This document shows positions 1 through 8,619 of a DNA stretch of 57,835 nucleotides, one piece after another. Below the pieces are notes generated by a model, which had not been told where the DNA came from, did no database searches, and saw only the letters and a list, made by a program, of their open reading frames with translations. Each line of letters opens with the position of its first letter. The stretch's first letter is position 1. Position numbers and translations under genes: made by a program. This stretch comes from a bacterium. Lineage in GTDB: Bacteria; Acidobacteriota; Thermoanaerobaculia; Multivoradales; JAHEKO01. The stretch is taken from positions 1 to 57,835 of the forward strand of contig JAAENP010000515.1 of NCBI GenBank assembly GCA_024224155.1, written 5' to 3'.

Positions 1-3000
1 ACCAGGTAGTCGAGAGACGCCGACTGCAGGTTTGCCAGACTGAAGGAGTTCGAGATCAGCTCGGTGTCGAATTCGACAAAGCCGGCAGCGTCACTCGAGA
101 CACTGGCCGCCTCGCCGTCGCCGCCGGTGTAGTTCCCGCCCAGGCCCGAGCTCGCGATGTCGGTCCAGACCACGCCGGTGCCTTCGTTGTCGACCACGGT
201 CCAGCCACCGGCGATGCCGTTGTCCCAGCCCACGACGGCGTTGCAGGCAAGATCATCGGCGAGGGGCAGGCAAACACTGGGTGTGGCCGGCGTCGGCGTA
301 TTGTCATTGAGGACCACGTCCTCTACAAAGAAGTTGCTGTGGGTACCGTTCGTACCACCAACGGTGCCACCAATGAAGAGGGTGTGCGACCCGCCGTCAT
401 TGAAGGGCGCCACCGGGAAGGTCTGTTCGACCCAGCCTCCATCGACGCCATCACAGACGACCGTCCCGATGTCGGTGCCATCGAGGCTGACGTGCAAGGT
501 ATCGCTCGGGTCATCACAGATTCCGCGCCATGTGTACAGCTTCAGGTCGGTTGCTGCCGCGGGAATGGTGATGTCCTGGTCGACGCTGCTGGTCACACCG
601 GTGGAAAGACCGCCAACCCAAACGAGCCAACTGCCTGTCCTGGCCAAGCTGGTGGCCGGACAACCGTTGCCTGGGCCGCACAGCGGGAACTCTGCGAATC
701 CACCAAAGGTCGAAAACGCCGTCCAATCCGCATTGGGTACACCACCTTCGAAGCTCTCGTCCGCGACGACGTTCGAGCCGTCGGGGTTCGAGGGCACCGG
801 ATCCGCACAGATCCAGCCGTCTTCGACCTCACAGGTGCTAGAGCAGCCGTCGCCGTCGGCCATGTTGCCGTCGTCGCAGACCTCGTCCGGATGATTTAGC
901 AGACCGTCGCCGCAGATCGGCAGCGGCTCGTCGGAGCAGGTGTAAACGTGGACGTCATCGACGTACCAGCCGACCAAGCCGTTGCACTCATCGACGCCGA
1001 AGTCGAAGCGCAGGCGCACCGTGTCGCCGGGGAAAGCCAGACCGAAGAGATTGACCTGGGACTGCCCCCAGCTGCCGCCGGTGGAACCCCCGTCTGAGCC
1101 GGTAAAGGCGTCTTCACCCCCGAGCGGACTGCCGAGGAGCGTAGCGTTGTAGGCATTGAACGAGTAAGCACTGCCTGGTACCGGCGTCCAGGGGCCGCCG
1201 TTGGCGCTTACCTTGACGTTGCCGCCGTCATATCCGAACTCGGTCGCCACCCAGTGGTCAAAGGCCACGTGCGGTACTTCGCCGACCGGGAGCACAATCG
1301 CCGGGCTGTCCAGAAAGAGCGCGCCCGCCGCGTTTTCAGAAGCGCAGTTATCGCCCGCGTCGATGATGTCCTCCACGAAAGCGGCGTAGGTGCCGTTCGC
1401 ACCGGCCGGCAGGCCGGTGACGACCGCCCAGTCGGGCGTGTCGAAGTCCGCGGGAACGACCGCGTCATGGCCGACGGTCCAGCCCGCGGGCAGAGAACCA
1501 CTCTCGAAGTTCTCGAAAGAGGTGGTCTGAGCCGTGCCGAAGCCTTCGCAAAGCGCCGGCGCGTCGGGATCGAGCAGCGCCGTGAAACCGCACTGGGTAG
1601 GTGGCGTCCGGAACTCGACCGCATCGACGATGTCGGACACCTGGGAGCAATCCGCGGCGTCGATCATCATCCCGGAAGGAAGGCCGGTGCTCAAGTCGAG
1701 CAGGTTTGCGCCAATGAGGCTCGAGCAGGCCGCTTCCAGGGCGTCGGCGTTATCCAGGAAGTTGCTCGCTGGCGTGAGCATGATCTGGGCGGCCCATTCG
1801 ATGTGGGCGGCCTTGGTCAGGCCCAGGCCGGCGCCGCTGTAACCGTTGAAGGTACCGCCATCGACCATCAGGGAGAATGCGTGGTTGGGGATACCCGAGT
1901 TGATGTGCACACCGCCAAAGTCGCTCCCGACCGGTCCGCAGTGGTATTGCGTGTCAGTGACCTTGCCGGGGTCGCCGTAGCAGGTGGGGGTCCACATGTC
2001 GCGGATCGCACCCACCAGGCCGGGAGCGTTGACGTCTTCGCCCATGAGCCAGCGCAAGCTGTTGTCGGTGCCGCCGGTGTGAACGGCGCAGGCTCCGTCG
2101 GTGCGCGGGCCGCCGGGCAGGTCAGTTTGGCGACCGTTGATCAGGTCGACGGTCTCACCCCAGATATCCGAATAGGACTCGTTGAGAGCGCCCGACTGCC
2201 ACTGGTAGATGAGGTTGTTGGTGAAATCGGTATAGGCGTGGCCCCACTCGTGGGCGGTCACGTCGTCGGTGGTCAGCCCCGGGCAGAACGAGATGTAGAT
2301 GCCGTTCCAGGAGGCGTTGGGGCAGCTGTCGCCCCGGTTGAAGATCGCGTCCATGGTCGCGCCGGCGGCGTCGAAAGAGTCGCGGCCGAAGGCGTTGTCG
2401 AACAGGTCGTAGGTCTCCTCCGAGGCGTAGATCATGTTGTCGGCCTCGACGTTGCCGGTCGGGAACGGATCGCCCTCGACCCAGAACGGGAACCCGTCGT
2501 AGTTCGGTCCCGGATGGGGAAAACCCTCGGCGTCATACGCCCGGCGGAAGAGTGCGTCGTGAATGCCGGTGATCCGATCGAGCACCTTGCCGCCGTGGGC
2601 GTCGACGTAGACGAACTCACGCACCGTGGGCCCGTCGTTGACCACCTCCACCTCGTAAGCGAGATAGTCGCGGCCGGGCACCCCTTGCACGAGGCCGGTA
2701 CGGAAAACCATCAGCGTGGTGGCCGCCACGCTCAGACTCTCGAAGCTCTCGTCGGGGCCGACGGGCTCATCGCCCACTTCAAGCCCGCCTCGGGCGCGCT
2801 TGAACTGCATCAAGGTCACGTCACGGATCGCTCGCCCTTCCGCCTCTTCTTGACTCAGGCTCGGCGTCATGTCGAGCTTGCTGACCGGAACGAAGTTGCC
2901 GTTGGCCGCGTAGAGCTCGCCTTGGTTATTGAAATGCGCGCGCAGCTCGCCGCCGAACACTGGAATACCCATGTAGTTCTGCTTGAAAATCGCGTGCTCA

Positions 3001-3332
3001 TTGCCGTAGCCATCGCGGACCATTCTCACAGCCTGGAGCTCGTCGTCGGCCGCGGTCACGCCGAAGGCGCTGCCGTAGGCGCGGAAGAAGTTCATCGCTC
3101 GATCACCCGCAGGAGCGATGGGACCGCGAGCGAGCGGAGCTTTCCCCTTTGTCGGCATCTGGACAAACCTCGCCAGGCCGGTCTGGTCGTCAACGCTGAT
3201 TAGCGCCTCGCCCAGGGTGTCGTTGATCAGGTTTTGCACGCCTTGTGCGTGCGGGGACGGTCCCTGTGCCACCGCCAAAGATGCGGTAAGAACAAAGCCC
3301 ATCACGACGGCTAGCTTCCGAGATAGCGACAT
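1..3332 (-). CDS. secreted M4 (thermolysin-like) zinc metalloprotease, 3' end missing
   Basis: Starts at ATG 3332 behind a GGAG ribosome site and runs off the left edge with no stop, so the C-terminus is missing. A signal peptide (about residues 1-23) is followed by an FTP/PepSY-like propeptide. The catalytic domain has HEWGH at 361-365, the third zinc ligand in NESYSD (E385), and the M4 proton-donor motif VHINSGIPNHAF downstream. The C-terminal half carries beta-sandwich (MAM-like) segments and a Cys-rich unit beginning CGDG at C807 with CDDGN and GDGCSSTC, the myxobacterial disulfide repeat (DUF4215 type). The family consists of secreted broad-specificity endopeptidases that self-process the propeptide. 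Function is confident; the C-terminal modules probably mediate surface or substrate binding (inference). Confidence 0.9.
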   Translation of the reverse strand, partial: MSLSRKLAVVMGFVLTASLAVAQGPSPHAQGVQNLINDTLGEALISVDDQTGLARFVQMPTKGKAPLARGPIAPAGDRAMNFFRAYGSAFGVTAADDELQAVRMVRDGYGNEHAIFKQNYMGIPVFGGELRAHFNNQGELYAANGNFVPVSKLDMTPSLSQEEAEGRAIRDVTLMQFKRARGGLEVGDEPVGPDESFESLSVAATTLMVFRTGLVQGVPGRDYLAYEVEVVNDGPTVREFVYVDAHGGKVLDRITGIHDALFRRAYDAEGFPHPGPNYDGFPFWVEGDPFPTGNVEADNMIYASEETYDLFDNAFGRDSFDAAGATMDAIFNRGDSCPNASWNGIYISFCPGLTTDDVTAHEWGHAYTDFTNNLIYQWQSGALNESYSDIWGETVDLINGRQTDLPGGPRTDGACAVHTGGTDNSLRWLMGEDVNAPGLVGAIRDMWTPTCYGDPGKVTDTQYHCGPVGSDFGGVHINSGIPNHAFSLMVDGGTFNGYSGAGLGLTKAAHIEWAAQIMLTPASNFLDNADALEAACSSLIGANLLDLSTGLPSGMMIDAADCSQVSDIVDAVEFRTPPTQCGFTALLDPDAPALCEGFGTAQTTSFENFESGSLPAGWTVGHDAVVPADFDTPDWAVVTGLPAGANGTYAAFVEDIIDAGDNCASENAAGALFLDSPAIVLPVGEVPHVAFDHWVATEFGYDGGNVKVSANGGPWTPVPGSAYSFNAYNATLLGSPLGGEDAFTGSDGGSTGGSWGQSQVNLFGLAFPGDTVRLRFDFGVDECNGLVGWYVDDVHVYTCSDEPLPICGDGLLNHPDEVCDDGNMADGDGCSSTCEVEDGWICADPVPSNPDGSNVVADESFEGGVPNADWTAFSTFGGFAEFPLCGPGNGCPATSLARTGSWLVWVGGLSTGVTSSVDQDITIPAAATDLKLYTWRGICDDPSDTLHVSLDGTDIGTVVCDGVDGGWVEQTFPVAPFNDGGSHTLFIGGTVGGTNGTHSNFFVEDVVLNDNTPTPATPSVCLPLADDLACNAVVGWDNGIAGGWTVVDNEGTGVVWTDIASSGLGGNYTGGDGEAASVSSDAAGFVEFDTELISNSFSLANLQSASLDYL

Positions 3333-3507
3333 TTCCAGCTCCTACTTGTCAGTGATCGGACCCGCCTCCTGCGGCTTCGCGATCGGATCAGCTCTCCTTG
3401 GATGCCGGGGAACCTAGCACACTCGAGCGCAGAAAGGAATCGACGATCATGAATATATTCCCGCCGCAAGGACTTCCTCCACACCGTGTCGGGGTCTCTT
3501 GCCCAGC

Positions 3508-4404
3508 CTAGACGATCCGATTCAGCACCAGTCCCAAGCACAGCGCCGGCAGATAGACCACCGACGCCAAGAGCAGACGCTTCGCCGTGCGCTCTTCCAC
3601 CGACCTGGCAAACCCCACGGCCGTGCCCAACAGCCCGAGCGAGAGGAGCAGACCCACTCCAAGATACCAGCTGCCGGTGACTCCGAGCACGGTCGGCAGG
3701 AGACTCACCGGCACCAGCGCGGCGGCGTAGAGAACCGCCTGCCGGGCGGTCGATCCCCCATCGGGCTCCACCACCGGCAGCATCGGCAGCCCGGCGCGCG
3801 CGTAGTCATTGCGGCACATCCAGGCGATGGCCATGAAGTGCGGCAGCTGCCACAGGAACAGAATCGCGAACAGCGCCCAGGCGCCGGGCCCGAGCCCTCC
3901 GCTCGCCGCGGCCCAACCCATCATGGGCGGCAGAGCGCCCGGCACCGCGCCCACAAGCGTCGATAGGTGGGATACCCGCTTGAGCGGCGTGTATACCCAA
4001 ACGTAGCTCACCAGGGCGACCGCGCCCAGAAGTGCCGCCAATGGATTCGCCTGCCAACCCAGGATCACGATGCCCGCGGCACTCGCTCCTAGCCCGAGAA
4101 CGATCGCCGACCACGGCTCCAGACGCCCGGCCGGCAACGGCCGGTTGCGGGTTCGCTCCATGAGGGCGTCGATCCGGCGCTCGCCATGGTGGTTGAACGC
4201 CGACGCACCGGCGGAAACCAGCGCGGTTCCGACCACCGTCCAGGCGCAGGCCAGCCAGTCGACTCGCGCGGACGAGCCGAGCACGAAGCCCATCGCCGCC
4301 GTCACCGCCACCAGGAAGGTGATTCGCGGTTTGGTCAGCTCCCAGATGTCGTGAGCGCGGCTGCGTCCTGGCTCCTCCGGGACGGCCGGCTCCGCGATCG
4401 TCAC
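3508..4404 (-). CDS. ctaB: protoheme IX farnesyltransferase (heme O synthase)
   Basis: Membrane UbiA-family prenyltransferase of 298 residues that adds farnesyl to heme b, giving heme O for the oxidase. LTKPRITFLV opens the first membrane helix. The prenyl-binding region NHHGERRIDALMERTRNRPL follows, then further hydrophobic helices to the C-terminus. The open frame extends far upstream, but the start is set at GTG 4404: it overlaps the ctaA stop in a GTGA junction, and the protein then begins just before the conserved LTKPR block. It is cotranscribed with ctaA and serves the caa3 oxidase encoded 25 kb away. Confidence 0.93.
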   Translation of the reverse strand: MTIAEPAVPEEPGRSRAHDIWELTKPRITFLVAVTAAMGFVLGSSARVDWLACAWTVVGTALVSAGASAFNHHGERRIDALMERTRNRPLPAGRLEPWSAIVLGLGASAAGIVILGWQANPLAALLGAVALVSYVWVYTPLKRVSHLSTLVGAVPGALPPMMGWAAASGGLGPGAWALFAILFLWQLPHFMAIAWMCRNDYARAGLPMLPVVEPDGGSTARQAVLYAAALVPVSLLPTVLGVTGSWYLGVGLLLSLGLLGTAVGFARSVEERTAKRLLLASVVYLPALCLGLVLNRIV

Positions 4405-5351
4405 GTCGCGGCCTCCGCCCTTGGAGCGGTAACCGCCACGCGCCGCGGACTGAGCCTCCAAGCGCGAAGCGTGAGCATCAGGCTGGTCGCCAGTACCATC
4501 GCTCCGACCGCCACGTGCACGGTATTGGGGAGCACGGCCTTCTTCGAAAGCACCACGGTCGCCCCCAACGTGATCTGGACCGCCACCAGACCGATCAGCG
4601 CTTGCGCTGGACGGCGGAGATGCCCCACGGATCGTGGGCCGCGGAATACGCGCAGGACGGTCCATGCAACGAGGCCGCAGACGACCAACGCGCCCAGGCG
4701 ATGGCTGAAGTGAATCGCGATCGAGAAGTCGAAGCGTGGTGGAATCAGCCGCCCGAACGCCAGCGGAAAGTCCGGTATGGCCAGCCCCGCCCCGGAGTGG
4801 CGCATCACCGCGCCGACCAGGATCTGAACGTAGACCGCTCCGGTCGTGACCGCCGCCGCCGTGAACACACTCGGTGCCGCCCGCTGGGGGGACGGCTGGT
4901 CCCGCCACCAGCGCGAGGTCGCGACGGCGATCGTTACGATCAGACAGAGGAACAACTGCGCCAGCCCGGCATGGCTGACCGAGATCGGTGTCGGCAGGAA
5001 AAAAAGCACGGTCAGGCCGCCGAGAAGAGCCTGCAACAGCACCGCGACCACGGCGGCGTAGCTCAGCTTCCGCAGCCAGCGCCTCGGCTCGACGCGCGAC
5101 ATCGCGATCGCCAGGCCGACCGCGAGCAGGGCCACCGTTCCCGCAATGAGCCGGTGCCCGTGCTCGGCCCGGACGTTCTCGATCGTCCACCAGCGAGGCG
5201 GGTTGAGAGAACCATACGACAGGGGCCAATCGGGCACCGACAACCCGGCCTCTTTGCTCTTAACCAGGGCGCCGGCTCCGATCAGAAAGACGATGCAAGC
5301 CACCAGCGCGACCGCGTATCGATGGACCCAACCCGGGGTTTCCTCACGCAT
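4401..5351 (-). CDS. ctaA: heme A synthase
   Basis: COX15/CtaA family, 316 residues, about eight membrane helices. It oxidises the C8 methyl of heme O to the formyl group of heme A. The N-terminal half shows GLSVPDWPLSYG and a histidine in the EHGHRLIAG motif; the second half repeats the pattern (GLAIPDFPLAFG, HFSHRLGALV), the internal duplication typical of the family, with the paired His residues that bind heme. The gene ends in a 4-bp overlap with ctaB, so the two are translationally coupled. It is transcribed divergently from the FHA gene, with a 73-bp spacer that must hold both promoters. Confidence 0.93.
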   Translation of the reverse strand: MREETPGWVHRYAVALVACIVFLIGAGALVKSKEAGLSVPDWPLSYGSLNPPRWWTIENVRAEHGHRLIAGTVALLAVGLAIAMSRVEPRRWLRKLSYAAVVAVLLQALLGGLTVLFFLPTPISVSHAGLAQLFLCLIVTIAVATSRWWRDQPSPQRAAPSVFTAAAVTTGAVYVQILVGAVMRHSGAGLAIPDFPLAFGRLIPPRFDFSIAIHFSHRLGALVVCGLVAWTVLRVFRGPRSVGHLRRPAQALIGLVAVQITLGATVVLSKKAVLPNTVHVAVGAMVLATSLMLTLRAWRLSPRRVAVTAPRAEAAT

Positions 5352-5424
5352 TGCCGGTCGAGTCTATCCCCATCTCGATCCCGTCCGCGGGAGCCAGCGA
5401 AGCGAAGCGTACCCGTACAACAGG

Positions 5425-5724
5425 ATGTTAGTATCCCGCTTTCACCCGCCCGACCCGGACCATGGCAAGGCGCTCAAGCTCGACGGCTCCGAAGTGAAGA
5501 TCGGGCGCTCCGGAGATTGCGATCTCGTGCTCACCGAGCCTCGAGCCAGTTCCGAGCATCTCCAGATAGCATGGCAGCCCGAAGAAGGTTACAGACTGGT
5601 CGATCTCGAGAGCCGCAACGGCACTCTGGTCAACGAGCGACTCGCCGACGATCAACTCTTGCAGCATCTCGATCGCATCCGGATAGGGGACACGGTCGTG
5701 ACATTCGAGATACATGGACACTGA
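5425..5724 (+). CDS. FHA-domain phosphothreonine-binding protein
   Basis: A 99-residue protein that is essentially one FHA domain. The conserved FHA landmarks are in order: KIGRSGDCDLVL (strand 3 with GR), ASSEHLQIAW (the SxxH motif) and LESRNGTLVNE (the NGT/N loop). FHA domains bind phosphothreonine peptides. The stop lies 11 bp inside the downstream Ser/Thr kinase frame, so the pair is probably translationally coupled and the FHA protein is a likely adaptor or substrate of that kinase (inference). The start is ATG 5425; the open frame continues upstream, but that region falls in the divergent promoter and would add non-FHA sequence. Confidence 0.82.
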   Translation: MLVSRFHPPDPDHGKALKLDGSEVKIGRSGDCDLVLTEPRASSEHLQIAWQPEEGYRLVDLESRNGTLVNERLADDQLLQHLDRIRIGDTVVTFEIHGH

Positions 5725-6211
5725 TCATCCAAAGAACATCGGTCCTTACGAGATCCTCGGCGTCATCGGCAAAGGCGCCATGGGCAAGGTGTACAAGGCC
5801 GCGCGGCCTTCCTCGAACCAGATCGTCGCGATCAAAGTGCTGCCGGCCGATCTCGCGGAGGATCAAGAACGAGTCGAGCGTTTCAACCGCGAGGCGCAAG
5901 CCGTGGCGCTGCTCAACCATCCCAACGTCGTGCGGATCCTCGAGAAGGAACAGGCAGACGATCTGCACTACTTCGTCATGGAATACGTGCCGGGAACCTC
6001 ACTCGACGCGGTCCTACGCCAACGGCGACTCTCGCTGCCCGAAGCGATCCGAGTTTTCAAGAGCGTATGCAAGGGACTCGACGCGGCCCACCAGAAGACC
6101 ATCGTTCATCGGGATCTGTCGCCACGCAATATCCTGGTCTCGGAAGACCTGTCCGCGGTCAAGATCGTCGATTTCGGCATCAGCCGGATCGAGACCATCT
6201 CGCAAGATTAG
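5714..6211 (+). pseudogene. Ser/Thr protein kinase, N-terminal part, ended by in-frame TAG
   Basis: This 165-residue open segment holds the kinase N-lobe and catalytic loop. It shows the glycine-rich loop IGKGAMGKVYKA (19-29), VAIK lysine K41, helix C glutamate E60, HRD at 132-134 and DFG at 153-155. TAG (6209-6211) then falls inside the activation loop. The same frame continues at once with GTLSTSEFSLGSLHYMAPEQ, so the missing half (APE motif, C-lobe) lies in the next open segment and the full reading is 5714-7705. A kinase ending after DFG cannot fold, so this is a single-base nonsense mutation, a sequencing error, or a read-through site. CAG to TAG is the simplest change. It overlaps the upstream FHA gene. 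Confidence 0.8.
6209..6211 (+). other. in-frame amber codon in a kinase activation loop
   Basis: TAG in the same phase (first base 2 mod 3) as the kinase start at 5714 and the rest of the kinase from 6212. Flanking residues SQD and GTLS belong to one uninterrupted activation-loop alignment. Nothing around it (no insertion, no repeat) suggests a larger lesion. Confidence 0.85.
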
Positions 6212-6256
6212 GGGACCCTCTCAACGAGCGAATTCAGCCTGGGTTCGCTCCACTAC

Positions 6257-7705
6257 ATGGCGCCCGAGCAGGCACGCAACATGGTGAGCGCCGATCACCG
6301 CGCCGACATCTACTCGCTTGGAGTCCTGCTCTACGAAATGCTCACCGGACGGGTGCCGGTCGGCAGGTTCAACCTCCCGAGTCAACTCAACTCCGAGGTC
6401 CCCCCTGAAGTTGACCCGATCGGGCTGAGATGTCTGGAAGCCGATCCCCAGGACCGCTACCCGACCGTGGCCAGGCTGCTCAAGGAAGTCCGCCGCCTGG
6501 AAGACCAGCTGCGGCTCGGCCTCGTCCACGAGGTCAGAGGCATCGGCAGTCAGACCTCGAAGATCCTGCTCAAATCGACCAGCAGCCGCGTGATCCGGAC
6601 GGGGCTGATCGCGGTTGGGGTGATCGCGCTGATCGGAGCGACCTTCCTGGTTGGGCACTCGCTCAAGAGCGAGCGCGAGGCGCCTTCGACGACGGCAAAG
6701 CGGCCGGTGGAAGTTGTCCAACACGAGCGGCCGGAAGTGCCGGAGACGGAAACCGACCCCTTCGCCGGCGCCCTCGACGGCCTGAACGCGCCCGACACCG
6801 AGGCGTCCGACGAAGATCCGACTGCCTCTGACGACCCCGGCGGGGCTGGCTCCCCTGGCTCCGCTGTCACCGCTGGCTCCACTGGCTCAAATCGAAAGCC
6901 TGACGCCGAGGCGGCCGCGCCGGCCGCCACGCAGTCCATGGCTGCTTCCGCGCCCGAGCGAAGCCCAGCCGGATTGGCGGCGGACCTCGAGGTGGCGCGC
7001 AACCAGCTCGAGGCCGGTCTGCTCGACGAGGCTCGACAGGACCTGGAGAACCTGATCGCGCAGCACCCCCGCGCGGAGCTGACTCCGCGAGCGTACCTGT
7101 TGCTCGGGCGGATCCACGAGAAGCGCGCCAACCGCGACAGAGCGCGCGCAACGTATGTCGAGCTTCAGAGCCGCTTTGGAGAATCCGATGAAGCGGCGGA
7201 GAGCGTGTATCGCAGCGCGAAGCTGTTGCAGGACCAAGGCGGTCGGGATCGCCTTCGCGAGGCACGCTCACTGCTGGGCGAGCTCGCGAAACAGCACCCC
7301 GATAGCCCGTGGGGCGCCAAGGCACTGCTCGAGAAGGCCGCCCTCGAGACCAAGGCCAAGTGGACCCTGGTGGACCCTATTCTCCAGACTCGCGTTCCAG
7401 CGGCCCTGGCCACCTACCGCACGCTGGTTACCAGGTACCCATGGCACGCCGGCTCCGAGGACGCTCTCTGGAACCTGGGTGAAATGTACTTGGAGCTCAA
7501 GAAGTTCGACCTGGCGGTCGAGGCCTTCGAGAACCTGGGAGACCACTTCCCGTCCACCAGGCATGACACCTGGTGGCGCGCGGGCCAGACCTACGATCGC
7601 CGTCTCGACGACAAGACGAAGGCTGTGGCCGCCTATCGCAACGTGCCCTCCAGCTCGCGGCGTTACGGCGAAGCCCAGCGCCGTATCAACAAGCTGAGCA
7701 AGTAG
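6257..7705 (+). CDS. kinase C-lobe, membrane helix and periplasmic TPR domain (continuation of split kinase)
   Basis: Open segment of 482 residues whose first Met is the M of the kinase MAPEQ motif, so it is not a natural start. It is the continuation of the frame that begins at 5714. It contains the C-lobe (ADIYSLGVLLYEMLTG, then DPQDRYPT), one transmembrane helix (113-133), an acidic Ser/Pro/Gly-rich linker, and a C-terminal TPR region resembling the YbgF/BamD-type fold (LLGRIHEKRANRDRA, YPWHAGSEDALWNLGEMY). The restored 663-codon product would be a membrane kinase with a periplasmic TPR sensor or scaffold. Without read-through or repair there is no obvious ribosome site for independent expression. 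Confidence 0.75.
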   Translation: MAPEQARNMVSADHRADIYSLGVLLYEMLTGRVPVGRFNLPSQLNSEVPPEVDPIGLRCLEADPQDRYPTVARLLKEVRRLEDQLRLGLVHEVRGIGSQTSKILLKSTSSRVIRTGLIAVGVIALIGATFLVGHSLKSEREAPSTTAKRPVEVVQHERPEVPETETDPFAGALDGLNAPDTEASDEDPTASDDPGGAGSPGSAVTAGSTGSNRKPDAEAAAPAATQSMAASAPERSPAGLAADLEVARNQLEAGLLDEARQDLENLIAQHPRAELTPRAYLLLGRIHEKRANRDRARATYVELQSRFGESDEAAESVYRSAKLLQDQGGRDRLREARSLLGELAKQHPDSPWGAKALLEKAALETKAKWTLVDPILQTRVPAALATYRTLVTRYPWHAGSEDALWNLGEMYLELKKFDLAVEAFENLGDHFPSTRHDTWWRAGQTYDRRLDDKTKAVAAYRNVPSSSRRYGEAQRRINKLSK

Positions 7706-7731
7706 CGAGCCGGGATCCGGCGCAGGCAACA

Positions 7732-7781
7732 AGAGCGGCCGCCTGGCCAGGCGACCGCTCTCTCAAAAAGGGGCTTTTTCT
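7732..7781. terminator. bidirectional terminator between convergent genes
   Basis: A near-perfect palindrome at 7732-7761 (arms AGAGCGG and CCGCTCT around GCCTGGCCAGGC) is followed by a second A-stem-T structure, AAAAAGGGGCTTTTT, at 7765-7779. It lies between the stops of the kinase gene (+) and the cupredoxin gene (-), and can serve both directions. Confidence 0.75.
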
Positions 7782-7785
7782 CGCT

Positions 7786-8562
7786 CTAGCTGGCAGCGGG
7801 AGCGAAATCGAAGGAAACGCCGACGGCGCCGTCGGCCGCGACGGAAACAGACTGAGTCTGGGTTCCGAGGGTCTCGTGCCACGCCTCGAGGACGTAGTCA
7901 CCCGCGGGCAGGCCGTCGATCTCGAAGGAGCCGTCGGCTCCGCTGACCGCGAAGAAGGGGTGGTCCAGGACCGCCATGTAGGCGCCCATCCACGGATGGA
8001 CGTCGCACTTGAAGCGGACCATCACCTCTGCCGTGGTGAATTCCTTCTCGAGCTCCATCCCCTGGAACGGCTGCCCCTGGTTGAACTCCTCGTTGTTCTG
8101 CGGCAGGGCGTGGACATTGTGGAGCGTCGGATCGCTGTTGCGAACCACGAGCTTCTGCCCGGTCATGACGCCCGAGACATGCGGTCTGTAGGTGCAACCT
8201 TCCTGATTCAGCAGGTGGGTATCTTCGGGAGCCGAGTAACTTCCGGACACGCCCTCTTTGACGTAGACGAAGACGTTCGCCAGTTTGCCGGCATCGGCCA
8301 CGACGGTTTCGGTCTCGACCGTTTCCCCGTGGAGACCGGCGCATACCGGATCGGCATCCATCTTGATGGCGGTATCCGGGTCTCCGTTCGAGTAGTTGAC
8401 CACACCGGCCACGGAGCCACTACCGGCGCCCGGGGCCGGGGCCGCGGTCGGCGCCGGAGCACTTTGCTCGGCAACGGTCGTGTCACCACCACCGCCGCCG
8501 CACGCGACGAACATCGGTACGAGAAGAATTGCTGAGAGCGTGGTTAGTCGAGTTTTGTGCAT
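7786..8562 (-). CDS. cupredoxin-like lipoprotein with carboxypeptidase-regulatory-like domain
   Basis: A 258-residue lipoprotein with lipobox MFVAC (C21) and good ribosome site AAGGAGG. A Ser/Ala/Pro linker leads to a first beta-domain and then a plastocyanin-like copper site: HNV at H148, then KCDVHPWM (C186, H189, M192), the type I copper ligand set. The C-terminal DGSFEIDGLPAGDYVLEAWHE is a carboxypeptidase-regulatory-like beta-sandwich. It is the last gene of the b6f-like operon, 57 bp after the octaheme cytochrome, so it is a plausible membrane-anchored electron acceptor of that complex (inference). Two extra Cys (C74, C123) may form a structural disulfide. Confidence 0.78.
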   Translation of the reverse strand: MHKTRLTTLSAILLVPMFVACGGGGGDTTVAEQSAPAPTAAPAPGAGSGSVAGVVNYSNGDPDTAIKMDADPVCAGLHGETVETETVVADAGKLANVFVYVKEGVSGSYSAPEDTHLLNQEGCTYRPHVSGVMTGQKLVVRNSDPTLHNVHALPQNNEEFNQGQPFQGMELEKEFTTAEVMVRFKCDVHPWMGAYMAVLDHPFFAVSGADGSFEIDGLPAGDYVLEAWHETLGTQTQSVSVAADGAVGVSFDFAPAAS

Positions 8563-8619
8563 TTCGACAGACCTCCTTGTGATCTTGATTATGGAAAAAC
8601 ACTCGGGCCGAAAAGCCCC

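Noticed and set aside
1254-3203. 649-residue plus-strand open frame across the M4 protease
   Set aside because: It is antisense to a gene with full M4 motifs and a signal peptide; the translation is Val/Gly/Arg-rich without motifs, typical of GC-rich shadow frames.
4515-6287. 590-residue plus-strand frame running from ctaA into the kinase
   Set aside because: It crosses the divergent ctaA/FHA spacer, and both real genes are recognisable in other frames.
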